Positions 25,332 through 33,408 of a stretch of 64,000 bases of DNA are shown in pieces. Within the stretch, counting starts at the first letter, position 1, and every line of letters starts with the position of its first letter. Position numbers and translations under genes: made by a program. The stretch covers positions 3,720,001 to 3,784,000 of the forward strand of contig CP170502.1 of assembly GCA_047947185.1 (NCBI GenBank), in the 5' to 3' direction. This DNA comes from JANQJA01 sp047947185. GTDB taxonomy: Bacteria > Pseudomonadota > Gammaproteobacteria > Pseudomonadales > Azotimanducaceae. A model generated the notes under the pieces. The model worked only from the letters and a program-made list of their open reading frames with translations, was not told where the DNA came from and did no database searches.

Positions 25332-25475
25332 CTAGTTGGCGATGGGGACGCTGATTATTTCCATGATTCCCCAGATCAGGTAGAGCACAGAAGGTACTGC
25401 GACTCCGACAAACAAGAGGATGAAGGGGTTGTCGAGAATTCGCTGCATGAGCGGGATCTTGTCGTCGTCTTCCAT
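25332..25475 (-). CDS. 47-aa single-helix membrane peptide, first gene of the NO-reductase-like operon
   Basis: A short frame encoding 'MEDDDKIPLMQRILDNPFIL' followed by a hydrophobic helix (residues 18-40) and ending ISVPIAN. GGAG lies 7 nt before the ATG. It sits 39 bp before the subunit II gene and is the first coding frame after the FNR-type and NsrR-like boxes, so it is probably translated. Small one-helix subunits of this kind (for example the IIa peptide of ba3 oxidase or CcoQ) stabilise haem-copper complexes; that role is inferred. Confidence 0.7.
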   Translation of the reverse strand: MEDDDKIPLMQRILDNPFILLFVGVAVPSVLYLIWGIMEIISVPIAN

Positions 25476-25501
25476 GGTGTTCTCCGGTGTTTATTATTCT
25501 T

Positions 25502-25524
25502 AAGAGGTATACAAAATACCTGTT
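25502..25524. promoter_or_regulatory. NsrR-like palindrome, NO-reductase-like operon
   Basis: Read on the minus strand: AACAGGTATTTTGTATACCTCTT, with a perfect inverted repeat AGGTAT-n5-ATACCT (25505-25521). It lies 26 bp before the 47-aa peptide gene and just at the start expected from the FNR-type box at 25558-25571. The motif recurs with 17-19 of 23 identities upstream of nsrR, TonB-nirS and the di-iron operon. Confidence 0.75.
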
Positions 25525-25557
25525 ACGAATTATTACGCCGGGACTTCAGGGAATTCC

Positions 25558-25571
25558 TTGATCCAGATCAA
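25558..25571. promoter_or_regulatory. FNR/Dnr-type box, NO-reductase-like operon
   Basis: TTGATCCAGATCAA is a perfect match to the FNR/Anr/Dnr palindrome. The centre is about 89 bp upstream of the first ATG (25475), and a -41.5 activator position gives a start near 25523. The 51-bp spacing to the NsrR-like palindrome is nearly the same as at the nirS promoter. The rest of 25476-25712 holds no gene. Confidence 0.75.
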
Positions 25572-25712
25572 GAGTGGTGCAGGATGATCAGGCCGGGGGC
25601 CCCGCAGGCACGGTTGATTGGGAGTGCGGAGGCGCACTGTCGAGGGGGTTTGATTGCTGTGCCTCTGGATTGCCTGGCTTTTGCGCGGGAGCCCGCGAGG
25701 CCTGGACGCTGG

Positions 25713-26675
25713 TCAGTCGGATGCTGTCCGCCGCGTGTTGTGCGGCTGTCTGCCAGGATGGGCCCGACGATCTTCCCTGGGTTCCAGTGGGTGATACTTG
25801 AGCCGAATAAAATCTACAAACAGTGTCTGTAGCCTTGATGCATGGGTTCTTGAGCGGGAAACCAGGAAGACATCACGTTCAAGCAACTCCTCGGCCGGGA
25901 AGAGCTGGACCAGTTTCCCTCCGGCAATCAGGTCCCTGACAGAGCCGTCGAGGAGCAGTGCAACCCCCATACCCTTAACTGCCATGGCCAGAATTGCGGC
26001 TTCACTGTTGGTGCTGTGTGAAAGGTCAATTCGGGCGGGCTGCGGCCCCACGATGCTTCCCAGCAGTCGGGACACCCGTGGAATGTTTACGTAGGATGGC
26101 AGGATCAAGTGATTCTTCTCGACCAACGCTGCCAGGCTTTCCGGATCTCCGTGCCGCCTGATGAACGCCGGAGCTGCCACAACCAGCAGCCTGAGTTCGG
26201 TCAGTGGCAGGGCGACCAGCCTTTCGTCGTGCATCGGTTCAATACGGAACGAAAAATCGTGACTCCGTTCAATGAGATCTTCCGCTTCATTGGAGACGCT
26301 GAGATTGAACTTCACTTCGGGATGGTTCCCTGAAAATTCAGCCAGGTGGGAAAGCAATTCGGTGTGCAGCAATACTTCTGGCAATGAAATTGACAGTTTG
26401 CCGCTGGGCTTCAGCAGACGGTCGCGCACCATCCGCTCTGCCTCATCAATATCGCGCAAGATCTGTTTGCAGTAGTGATAGAACTCCCGCCCAAGAGGCG
26501 GAACAGAAAAGGTCTGGGTATTGCGCTCCACCAGGGTTGCACCGAGTTCTTCTTCGAGCCTGGCCAGTTGTTTGCTGATGGTTGAGGTTGATCTGTGCAG
26601 TCGCCCGGCCGCTGCGGACAGGCTTCTTTCTTCGACTATTGCAACAAAAGTGCGGTATTCCTGGATTTTTGACAT
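25713..26675 (-). CDS. LysR-family transcriptional regulator
   Basis: A 320-aa LysR protein: winged helix-turn-helix at residues 5-65 ('FVAIVEERSLSAAAGRLHRSTSTISKQLARLEEELGATLV') and a periplasmic-binding-like effector domain from about 90. The last 20 residues are basic and proline-rich and extend beyond the usual domain. It is divergent from sirB2 and lies upstream of, and in the same direction as, the NO-reductase-like operon, though separated from it by that operon's own promoter. Target and effector unknown. Confidence 0.9.
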   Translation of the reverse strand: MSKIQEYRTFVAIVEERSLSAAAGRLHRSTSTISKQLARLEEELGATLVERNTQTFSVPPLGREFYHYCKQILRDIDEAERMVRDRLLKPSGKLSISLPEVLLHTELLSHLAEFSGNHPEVKFNLSVSNEAEDLIERSHDFSFRIEPMHDERLVALPLTELRLLVVAAPAFIRRHGDPESLAALVEKNHLILPSYVNIPRVSRLLGSIVGPQPARIDLSHSTNSEAAILAMAVKGMGVALLLDGSVRDLIAGGKLVQLFPAEELLERDVFLVSRSRTHASRLQTLFVDFIRLKYHPLEPREDRRAHPGRQPHNTRRTASD

Positions 26676-26749
26676 GGTTCAATTCCGGTTCCATGACCAG
26701 CGCAGTATAAGATTGTGCTGGTCAGCGCCAACACAATTCGCGCAGAGCC

Positions 26750-26763
26750 ATGACCTCGATCAA
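26750..26763. promoter_or_regulatory. Imperfect FNR-type box upstream of sirB2
   Basis: ATGACCTCGATCAA differs from TTGACnnnnATCAA in its first base only. It lies between the LysR and sirB2 genes, with its centre about 98 bp before the sirB2 ATG. No NsrR-like palindrome accompanies it. Confidence 0.35.
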
Positions 26764-26854
26764 TCTCCGCGGCGGGAAAAAACCTCCGTAACCTTCAGTG
26801 CTGACCTCTGCGGTCTTGAGTTCGGGGTGGGGATCAGGCTAGTGTTCTGTTGCC

Positions 26855-27253
26855 ATGATGAGTTACTCACTGCTTTACAGTATCCACGTTACCTGCGTTG
26901 GACTTTCCCTCACGTTCTTTTTCCTGCGAGGTTTGTGGATGCTGGCCGACAGTCCGCTATTGAGCCATCGCATCGTCAGGGTTGCGCCCCACCTCATCGA
27001 CACTGTCCTGTTGGTTTCGGCCCTGCTGCTGGCGATGTTGATTCAGCAGTATCCGGGTGTACACGACTGGCTCACTGTCAAGGTCGTGGCACTTGTTGTG
27101 TACATACTGCTCGGCATGGTGGCACTGAGGCGTGGGCCGACCAGGTCTATAAGGGCCGGGGCTTTTGTACTTGCCCTGGCAACTTTTGGCTTTATCGTGT
27201 CAGTGGCGATTTATCACCACCCGGCCGGCCTGTTCTGGCGGCTGCTGGCCTGA
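26855..27253 (+). CDS. sirB2: SirB2 family membrane protein
   Basis: A 132-aa protein with four hydrophobic helices. It shows the SirB2 pattern: 'YSIHVTCVGLSLTFFFLRGLWML', 'RIVRVAPHLIDTVLLVSALLLAM', 'VHDWLTVKVVALVVYILLGMVALRRGPTRS' and a final helix. The family is widespread in gammaproteobacteria with no firm molecular function (historically linked to sirB expression in Salmonella). Two ATGs (26855, 26858) are possible. It converges on the porin gene with a 6-bp gap. Confidence 0.85.
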   Translation: MMSYSLLYSIHVTCVGLSLTFFFLRGLWMLADSPLLSHRIVRVAPHLIDTVLLVSALLLAMLIQQYPGVHDWLTVKVVALVVYILLGMVALRRGPTRSIRAGAFVLALATFGFIVSVAIYHHPAGLFWRLLA

Positions 27254-27259
27254 CCAAAG

Positions 27260-28522
27260 TCAGAAGGCTGTGGTCAGCATCAGCCAAACTTTGGTGGTAT
27301 CGCTGGCGAATCCCTTCGTTTGGTAGCGTGCGGCCTTGACCAGCAGGTTGACGCGGGATGCAATGGTTGCCGAATAGGAGATATCGAGTTCGCGGCCATA
27401 ATCCGTGCCCCCGGCGTCTGCATCAAAAGTGTGCAGCGTTAAGTCCATCCGGCCAGAGCCAACGGGCGCTCCGAAAGATACGTATTGATCCCGTAAGCCG
27501 GCGGCCGGTGTGGACAGGAATTTGTCTGCCCAGCCATTAAATTTGTGCAAGGTGGCCAATGGCGTGGCAAACGCCTGCATGGCACCACTGTCCGCACCCA
27601 GTTTTTCAAAGCCCAGCGACGCGGAAAGGCCCCTGGTCTCAACTCCAATACTGGTATGTAGATAGCTTGCGCCGTAATCAACAGGGCTATTGCCGGCATC
27701 CACCTGGTGGGCGTATTCCAGTCGAACCGGGAAAGCGAGGCGCTGATCACCAAACCGGTTGGTGTAAGCGGCGCCGATGGTTTGACTGGACAGTGCGGCA
27801 GCGTTGTCGAAGTCCAGCAGGAAGCCGTATCCGCTCAACGTGCCCGACCCCAGTTGAACCCTGCCGGTGACCAGGTGTGAATTCGCGTCCAGGGTCTTGT
27901 CGGGCGTACCGTTTTCGGGCCCAAAGACACGTGATACCCTGTTGATATAACAGTACTCCAAACGAATCTCTTGCCGAATTGTCCAGGTGAACGATGCGGC
28001 ATCGTAGGTTTGTTCGTTCTGTCGCCAGCCCACCCCGCCTATGAAGCGCTGGTTGTCGAGGTTCAATCGCTGACGGCCGAGCCGGACTGATCCGTGTTCA
28101 CCCTGGAACCCCAAAAGTGCCTGGTTGACGTCGGTACCTTTGGGGTCCGCCACAACAGGATAGTTTGTCTGCCCGTTTCGCGTGTTGTTGAAGTTGTCAT
28201 TCCCCAGGTAACTGACGTTATCCACCTCAAGCAGGCCATCCCAACCCTGCCACTTTGCCGTCTGGAACAGCAGGCGCGTTCGCAGGGTCGAGGCAACCGC
28301 ATCTTTGGCAAGCCCTGTCTGGTCCACTGTCTCAAGGCGATATCGGAAGGATAACTGGGCGTCACCCTCCTGCAGTGCCTCCGTCAGAGACGTCGCTTCC
28401 GTGGCAAGGGTACTCACCGGAGCAAGGCTGATAAAACCCGCAGCGGCAAGTTGAACCATTTTTCGTCGCCAGGGATAAGGCGACTGTTCCGAAATCAACA
28501 CTGAAAAACCTGACTGGCCCAT
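27260..28522 (-). CDS. Outer-membrane beta-barrel porin (alginate-export-like)
   Basis: About 420 aa from the ATG at 28522, which has a GGGGG ribosome site; the frame is open to 28597 but that extension overlaps the FNR-type box. An exported N-terminus ('MVQLAAAGFISLAPVSTLATEA', starting at internal Met 28459) is followed by alternating amphipathic strands, 'LSFRYRLETVDQTGLAKDA' and 'VRLGRQRLNLDNQRFIGGVGWRQNEQTYDA', and a C-terminal Phe ('VWLMLTTAF') as for outer-membrane proteins. It shares the 28523-28722 promoter region with the TonB-nirS unit, so it may be induced with it. Substrate unknown. Confidence 0.8.
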   Translation of the reverse strand: MGQSGFSVLISEQSPYPWRRKMVQLAAAGFISLAPVSTLATEATSLTEALQEGDAQLSFRYRLETVDQTGLAKDAVASTLRTRLLFQTAKWQGWDGLLEVDNVSYLGNDNFNNTRNGQTNYPVVADPKGTDVNQALLGFQGEHGSVRLGRQRLNLDNQRFIGGVGWRQNEQTYDAASFTWTIRQEIRLEYCYINRVSRVFGPENGTPDKTLDANSHLVTGRVQLGSGTLSGYGFLLDFDNAAALSSQTIGAAYTNRFGDQRLAFPVRLEYAHQVDAGNSPVDYGASYLHTSIGVETRGLSASLGFEKLGADSGAMQAFATPLATLHKFNGWADKFLSTPAAGLRDQYVSFGAPVGSGRMDLTLHTFDADAGGTDYGRELDISYSATIASRVNLLVKAARYQTKGFASDTTKVWLMLTTAF

Positions 28523-28583
28523 GTTGTTGCCCCCATTTGGTGAAAGCCTTGCCCCAGTGTGGGGCGAATTTCTTTCGGCTTCC

Positions 28584-28597
28584 TTGACCCTGATCAA
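28584..28597. promoter_or_regulatory. FNR/Dnr-type box in the porin/TonB-nirS divergent promoter
   Basis: TTGACCCTGATCAA fits TTGAYnnnnATCAA. For the rightward unit a -41.5 position predicts a start near 28632, immediately before the NsrR-like palindrome at 28634-28656. It is 61 bp from the preferred porin start on the other side and could act on both. Confidence 0.7.
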
Positions 28598-28633
28598 TTG
28601 CGAACAGAGTCCTTGCGGTTAGCCTCTCTCAAA

Positions 28634-28656
28634 ATGAAGTATTTTGAATACATCTA
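28634..28656. promoter_or_regulatory. NsrR-like palindrome, TonB-nirS unit
   Basis: ATGAAGTATTTTGAATACATCTA; 17 of 23 bases agree with the copy at the NO-reductase-like operon. The inner palindrome GAAGTATTT-T-GAATACATC also resembles the enterobacterial NsrR half-site GATGCATTT. It overlaps or follows the predicted transcription start, as a repressor site would, and is 66 bp before the TonB receptor ATG. Confidence 0.7.
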
Positions 28657-28722
28657 TGAAAACCAACTCCCCAAAGGCTCTATTTTGGTGCTAACAGTGA
28701 CCATGAGTGGTGCATCTATCTG

Positions 28723-30969
28723 ATGGACAGAACGACAGATAGTGGAAGGGTTGCAATCGCTGGCCAGCGAAGACAGCCGAACAGGACTTGCCGGGTGATT
28801 CTGGCGATATTGGGACTGGTCACGGGACCTGTTGCTGTCGGTGACGACAGCAATGCCCCCTACGACTGGCTGGAAGAAATTGTTGTTGTCGCCAACAAGG
28901 TGGCAACACCCCTCTGGCGAGTGTCGTCCCAGGTGACAACCCTTTACCGCGATGATCTGCGCTATCAGCAGGTGCGCAGCTTCGGGGACACCACGCGCTA
29001 TGAAGCGGCGATCGAGGCGGAGGATCGCGGTGCGCGGTTTGGTGATAGTGGCGTCTCTATCCGCGGCATCGGTGGCAATCGGGTCACCATGGAACTGGAC
29101 GGCGTACCTTTGCCCGGTGGTTTCAGTGTTGGTGAGTTTGCGAACAGCGCGCGCTCGGCACTGGATCCCGCCATCATTGAGCGGGTCGAAATGATGCGGG
29201 GTCCGGCATCAGCACTTTACGGTTCAGATGCCCTCGGGGGTGTTGTTGCCATTACATCCATCCGACCGGCTGACCTGCTTGGTGCGAACCAGCGCCTCTA
29301 TCTTGGCGGTGGTGCAGGTTATGACAGTGCTGACAGCAGCAACCTCAGCTACGCCACCCTGGCAACTTCATTGTCTGAACAGAGTGTACTTGTCTCCTTC
29401 AGCCATCGCGTGGGCAGTGAAGCAGATGCTAACCGCTATTCCGGGCCCAAGGACACGATAGACTACGAGACCACACAGTCTTTTGCCAAGTGGGTCGCCG
29501 GTGTGGGTAGGCGCGCCTCAGTAGAACTGGTTGTTGATCATCACAGCCGCAAGGTCGGCAGTGACCTGCATACCGTTCTCGGTTTTGGCCGCCAATTTCG
29601 TAACACGATCGATTTGAGGGGTCAGGACGAACAGGAACGCACACGCATCTCCCTTGGCTACGAAATCCACCCTGAGCATCTGCTCGATTTCGCCAGCCTG
29701 ATGGTTTTTCGGCAGGCTACATCTACTGACCAACACACCCGGGACCTGCGCGCAGATGCCGCGGGCGCGCCTGACCTGCTTGTCAGCCGACGGTTCCTTT
29801 TTGAGGAAAAAACCTGGGGAGGGGAAGCGAGGGTACGGCGGGACTTTGACGCAATGGGTGGCCGCCACGTTCTGGTAGCGGGTATGGAGTTCGAGCGGCA
29901 GGATATTCGTGAACTGCGCGACGGCCTGCTGACAGATCTTCGTACGGGCACAACATCCAATGTGCTTCCACCGGGTGAAACACTGCCGACCCGAGATTTG
30001 CCGGAATCCCGCGCTGACCAGTTTGGTATCTATCTCCAGGATGAAATCACCTGGGACCACATCACCTTGATACCAGCGCTACGCTGGGATCGGTTTGAGC
30101 TTGATGCGATGCTGGACCAATTGATCATTGATCCAACCCGCGTCTCGGACCTGGCGAGAGAACGTGTAACGGTCCGCCTGGGTGCAGTGGGTCGCCTGGG
30201 TCAAGGATCGACCTGGTACGCTCACTATGCCGAGGGCTTTCGCGCACCACCCGCTGAAGAGGTCAACCTGTATCTTGATTATCGGGGCGCTGTCATCGTT
30301 CGGGCCCTGCCCAATCCTGACCTGGTGCCCGAGGCATCGACCCACCTTGAACTGGGCGTGCGCCACGAAGGTAGTGGGCTTTCCCTGGAATTGGGTGGTT
30401 ACCAGTCCAGCTACCACAATTTTATTGAGTCGCGAGTCATGATTGGTGTAGATCCGGCTGATGGGGCGCTGCTTTTCCAGTCACGCAACATTGAAGCCGC
30501 AACCATTTATGGCGTCGAAGCCCGTTTTCGCCAGCAACTGGGTGAGTTTTTTCAACCATGGCAGGCTTTTTCTGCAGAACTGGCTTTGCACTGGTCCCGG
30601 GGCGAGAACGACACAACCGGCATGCCGCTTAACGTCATAGCCCCACCAAAACTCGTTGCCGGGCTGCACTGGCAGGAATTTGCGCCTTTTTCAGCAAGCC
30701 TGATGATCCGATTACTTGAGCAACAGTCCCGTACTGATTTTTCTGCCAGTACCTTTTTTGTGCCACCGTCAGCAACGGTGGTTGACCTGCTGGCTCGCTG
30801 GCAACCGACCAGCTGGCTCTCCATCAATGCAGGTGTTTACAACCTTACTGACAGGCACTACTGGCGCTACGGAGATGTGCAATATCTTGATGCCAGTGAC
30901 CCCCGCGTGGCGTCACTGGCCAAACCGGGTCGAACTTTCGGTTTGACCCTTCATGTTGGAACCCCATGA
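28723..30969 (+). CDS. TonB-dependent outer-membrane receptor, in one unit with nirS
   Basis: A 748-aa receptor: signal peptide with a long basic n-region (hydrophobic core about 25-40), TonB-box-like 'EEIVVVANK' (51-59), plug domain with 'VSIRGIGGNRVTMELDGVPLPGG' and 'IIERVEMMRGPASALYGSDALGGVV', then a 22-strand barrel ending near the C-terminus. The nirS gene follows after 20 bp on the same strand with no terminator, so both share the FNR/NsrR-type promoter. By family such receptors import metal-chelates, haem, corrinoids or other bulky ligands; uptake of iron, haem or copper needed by NirS and the NO-reductase-like enzyme is a reasonable guess. Confidence 0.9.
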   Translation: MDRTTDSGRVAIAGQRRQPNRTCRVILAILGLVTGPVAVGDDSNAPYDWLEEIVVVANKVATPLWRVSSQVTTLYRDDLRYQQVRSFGDTTRYEAAIEAEDRGARFGDSGVSIRGIGGNRVTMELDGVPLPGGFSVGEFANSARSALDPAIIERVEMMRGPASALYGSDALGGVVAITSIRPADLLGANQRLYLGGGAGYDSADSSNLSYATLATSLSEQSVLVSFSHRVGSEADANRYSGPKDTIDYETTQSFAKWVAGVGRRASVELVVDHHSRKVGSDLHTVLGFGRQFRNTIDLRGQDEQERTRISLGYEIHPEHLLDFASLMVFRQATSTDQHTRDLRADAAGAPDLLVSRRFLFEEKTWGGEARVRRDFDAMGGRHVLVAGMEFERQDIRELRDGLLTDLRTGTTSNVLPPGETLPTRDLPESRADQFGIYLQDEITWDHITLIPALRWDRFELDAMLDQLIIDPTRVSDLARERVTVRLGAVGRLGQGSTWYAHYAEGFRAPPAEEVNLYLDYRGAVIVRALPNPDLVPEASTHLELGVRHEGSGLSLELGGYQSSYHNFIESRVMIGVDPADGALLFQSRNIEAATIYGVEARFRQQLGEFFQPWQAFSAELALHWSRGENDTTGMPLNVIAPPKLVAGLHWQEFAPFSASLMIRLLEQQSRTDFSASTFFVPPSATVVDLLARWQPTSWLSINAGVYNLTDRHYWRYGDVQYLDASDPRVASLAKPGRTFGLTLHVGTP

Positions 30970-30989
30970 CGGGGTAGTTAGGAGGACTT

Positions 30990-33076
30990 ATGAACGTGCT
31001 AAATTGGGCAGGGTCAGTATTCACCCTGATCACTCTTGCCCTGTCGTTTTGCAGTTATGCCGCGACTGATGCAACCCAGGGCCATCGCGCCGAAATGGCG
31101 ATGGGTGGCGTGGATGGTCGCCAGGTGTACGAAAGTGTTTGCGCGGCCTGCCATCAGCCTGATGGCAACGGTCTGCCGGTGCCTTCCCGCCGCTGCGCAA
31201 CTCTGACTACCTGCAGGCGGACGTTCGGCGCGCCACACGGATTGTCCTGGAAGGTATGTCCGGCGAGATCAAGGTTAATGGCAAGAAATACAATGCCATC
31301 ATGCCGCCGATGAACTACCTCTCAGACGAACAGATTGCCAGTGTCATGACATTCCTGCTGCAGGAGTGGAACGGTGGGGGTAGTGTAACCGTGGCCGAGG
31401 TTGCCGCGTTGCGAACAGCCGAGCCGAGACCACCTCACCCGGTGAGCAGCCAGGAGGAGATGCGGTATCGGGGCACGCCAACGCCCATTTCGCCCGACCT
31501 GGCACCCAACTACATGGAGTCAGATGGTCCCCTGATCACCGAGGCGGAGTTCAACGAGGCGAAAAAAGTCTACTTTCAGCGCTGTGCCGGTTGCCACGGG
31601 GTGTTGCGAAAGGGGGCTACTGGTAAACCCCTGACCACAGAGGTGACGCGTGAGAAGGGCACCCAGTACCTGAAGACGCTTATCACTTATGGTTCTCCGG
31701 CGGGTATGCCCAACTGGGGAACATCGGGTGACCTGACTGACGGTCAGATCGATATCCTTGCGCGCTTTCTGCAGCACCCACCTCCTGCACCACCGGAGTT
31801 CGGGCTGGCAGAAATGCGGGCAAGCTGGAAAGTCACGGTGCCGCCGGAAGACCGGCCAGACAAACCACAGCATAACCTGGATGTGGAAAACCTGTTTGTT
31901 GTCACCCTGCGCGATAGCGGCGAGGTCGCAGTGATTGATGGTGATTCCAAGGAAATTCTCACGATCATCAAGACAGGTTATGCGGTGCATATCTCCCGCC
32001 CTTCAGCTTCAGGGCGATACTTCTACACGATTGGGCGCGATGCCCGGATCGACATGGTGGACATGTGGATGAACCCGCCCCAGAAAGTGGCCGAGATCAA
32101 GATTGGGCTGGAAGCACGTTCGGTGGAAACCTCCAAATACCACGGTTATGAGGACAAGTATGCAATAGCGGGTGCCTACTGGCCGCCACAGTACGTCTTC
32201 ATGGAAGGCGATACGCTGGAGCCACTGAAGGTCATCTCGACGCGCGGGATGACGGTTGATACCCAGGAGTACCACCCTGAACCCAGGGTTGCGGCAATTG
32301 TGGCCTCCCACAACCACCCGGAGTTCATCATCAACGTCAAGGAAACCGGCAAGATCCTGCTGGCGAACTACGAAGATCTGGCCAACCTGTCTGTCACCAC
32401 AATTGATGCCGCGCGTTTCCTTCACGATGGTGGGTGGGATGCCAGCAAGCGCTACTTCCTGACCGCGGCAAACCAGTCTGACAAGATTGCGGTCATAGAT
32501 TCCCTTGACCGGACCCTCGAGGCACTGGTTGATGTCACCAAAATCCCGCACCCTGGTCGAGGCGCCAATTTTGTTGATCCAGAGTACGGCCCGGTCTGGG
32601 TCACGAGTGCACTTGGCAACGGCAATATCACCTTTGTTGCCACCGATCCCGAGAAACATCCCGAACATGCCTGGAAGGTGGTTCGAACCATCGAGGGCCA
32701 GGGTGGCGGGTCACTTTTTGTCAAGACACACCCGAACTCAACCAACCTCTGGGTGGACACCGCGCTCAATCCGGACAAGGCCATTTCCCAGAGTGTTGCG
32801 GTGTTTGACACGCGCAAACCGGATGGCGGCTTTAAGGTACTGCCGATTGCGAAATGGGCGGGCATCAAGGAAGGGGTCGCAAGGGTTGTCCATCCCGAAT
32901 ACAACAAGCAGGGTACCGAGGTCTGGTTCTCTGTCTGGAATGGACAGGACCAGGAGTCGGCGATTGTCATCGTGGATGACAGGACACGGAAACTCAAACA
33001 CGTAATCAAGGACCCGCGCCTGGTTACGCCAACCGGTAAATTCAACATCTACAACACGCTGGGAGATATTTACTGA
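30990..33076 (+). CDS. nirS: Cytochrome cd1 nitrite reductase with extra N-terminal cytochrome c domain; one-base frameshift
   Basis: The gene starts at 30990 behind TTAGGAGG with a signal peptide. It enters a first cytochrome c domain ('CAACHQPDGNG') and then shifts frame near 31178. Adding one G in 'ctgccggtgcc' restores 'GLPGAFPPLRNSDYLQ' and a continuous frame of 695 codons. The second frame contains the standard NirS c domain ('CAGCHGVLRKGATGKPL') and the eight-bladed d1 propeller with H of 'TGYAVHIS' (d1 ligand) and active-site His in 'IVASHNHPEF' and 'ARFLHDGG'. The enzyme reduces nitrite to NO in the periplasm. No haem d1 synthesis genes are in the window. The shift could be a sequencing error or real inactivation; an internal start at 31256 would lose the signal peptide. 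Confidence 0.9.
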
Positions 33077-33408
33077 TCCCGGCGCAGCCTTGAGAGGTTG
33101 ATTCGTCAGGTCGTTCGTCGCCGGTTCTTGCGATGAACGGCCTGTTTTCTTTGGCCGATGAGGGCAATCGCCGTGCCTGGATCAATTAGAGGTTACCGGC
33201 ATGGCTCAAGTAAAACCCACCTCACGCGCCTTCCCTCCAGCGGTCGGGCCATACCAGCTTCGTTGAGGTGAAATCACTGTCATTGGTGTTGCCAAGCGCT
33301 GTACACCGACTATGGCTGTTGCCGGTTGCCCCCGGTAATCGATTGATGGTTTATCAACCGGGAAGCGCCGCTCGATAGGGTCGATGTTTCAGAGCTAAAG
33401 CCTGGCTT
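33077..33408. other. Intergenic region between nirS and nnrS, no clear gene
   Basis: This 332-bp stretch separates the convergent nirS and nnrS genes. It holds a weak GC-stem (CGGCC...GGCCG near 33140-33160) but no convincing terminator. The only start with a fair ribosome site is a 21-codon frame at 33201 ('MAQVKPTSRAFPPAVGPY...'), which stops at once and may be a gene remnant. Confidence 0.4.

Noticed and set aside
33201..33266. 21-codon frame MAQVKPTSRAFPPAVGPYQLR with a fair ribosome site
   Set aside because: The 'PPAVGPY' part recalls RidA-type N-termini, but no continuation was found in any frame, so at most it is a small remnant.
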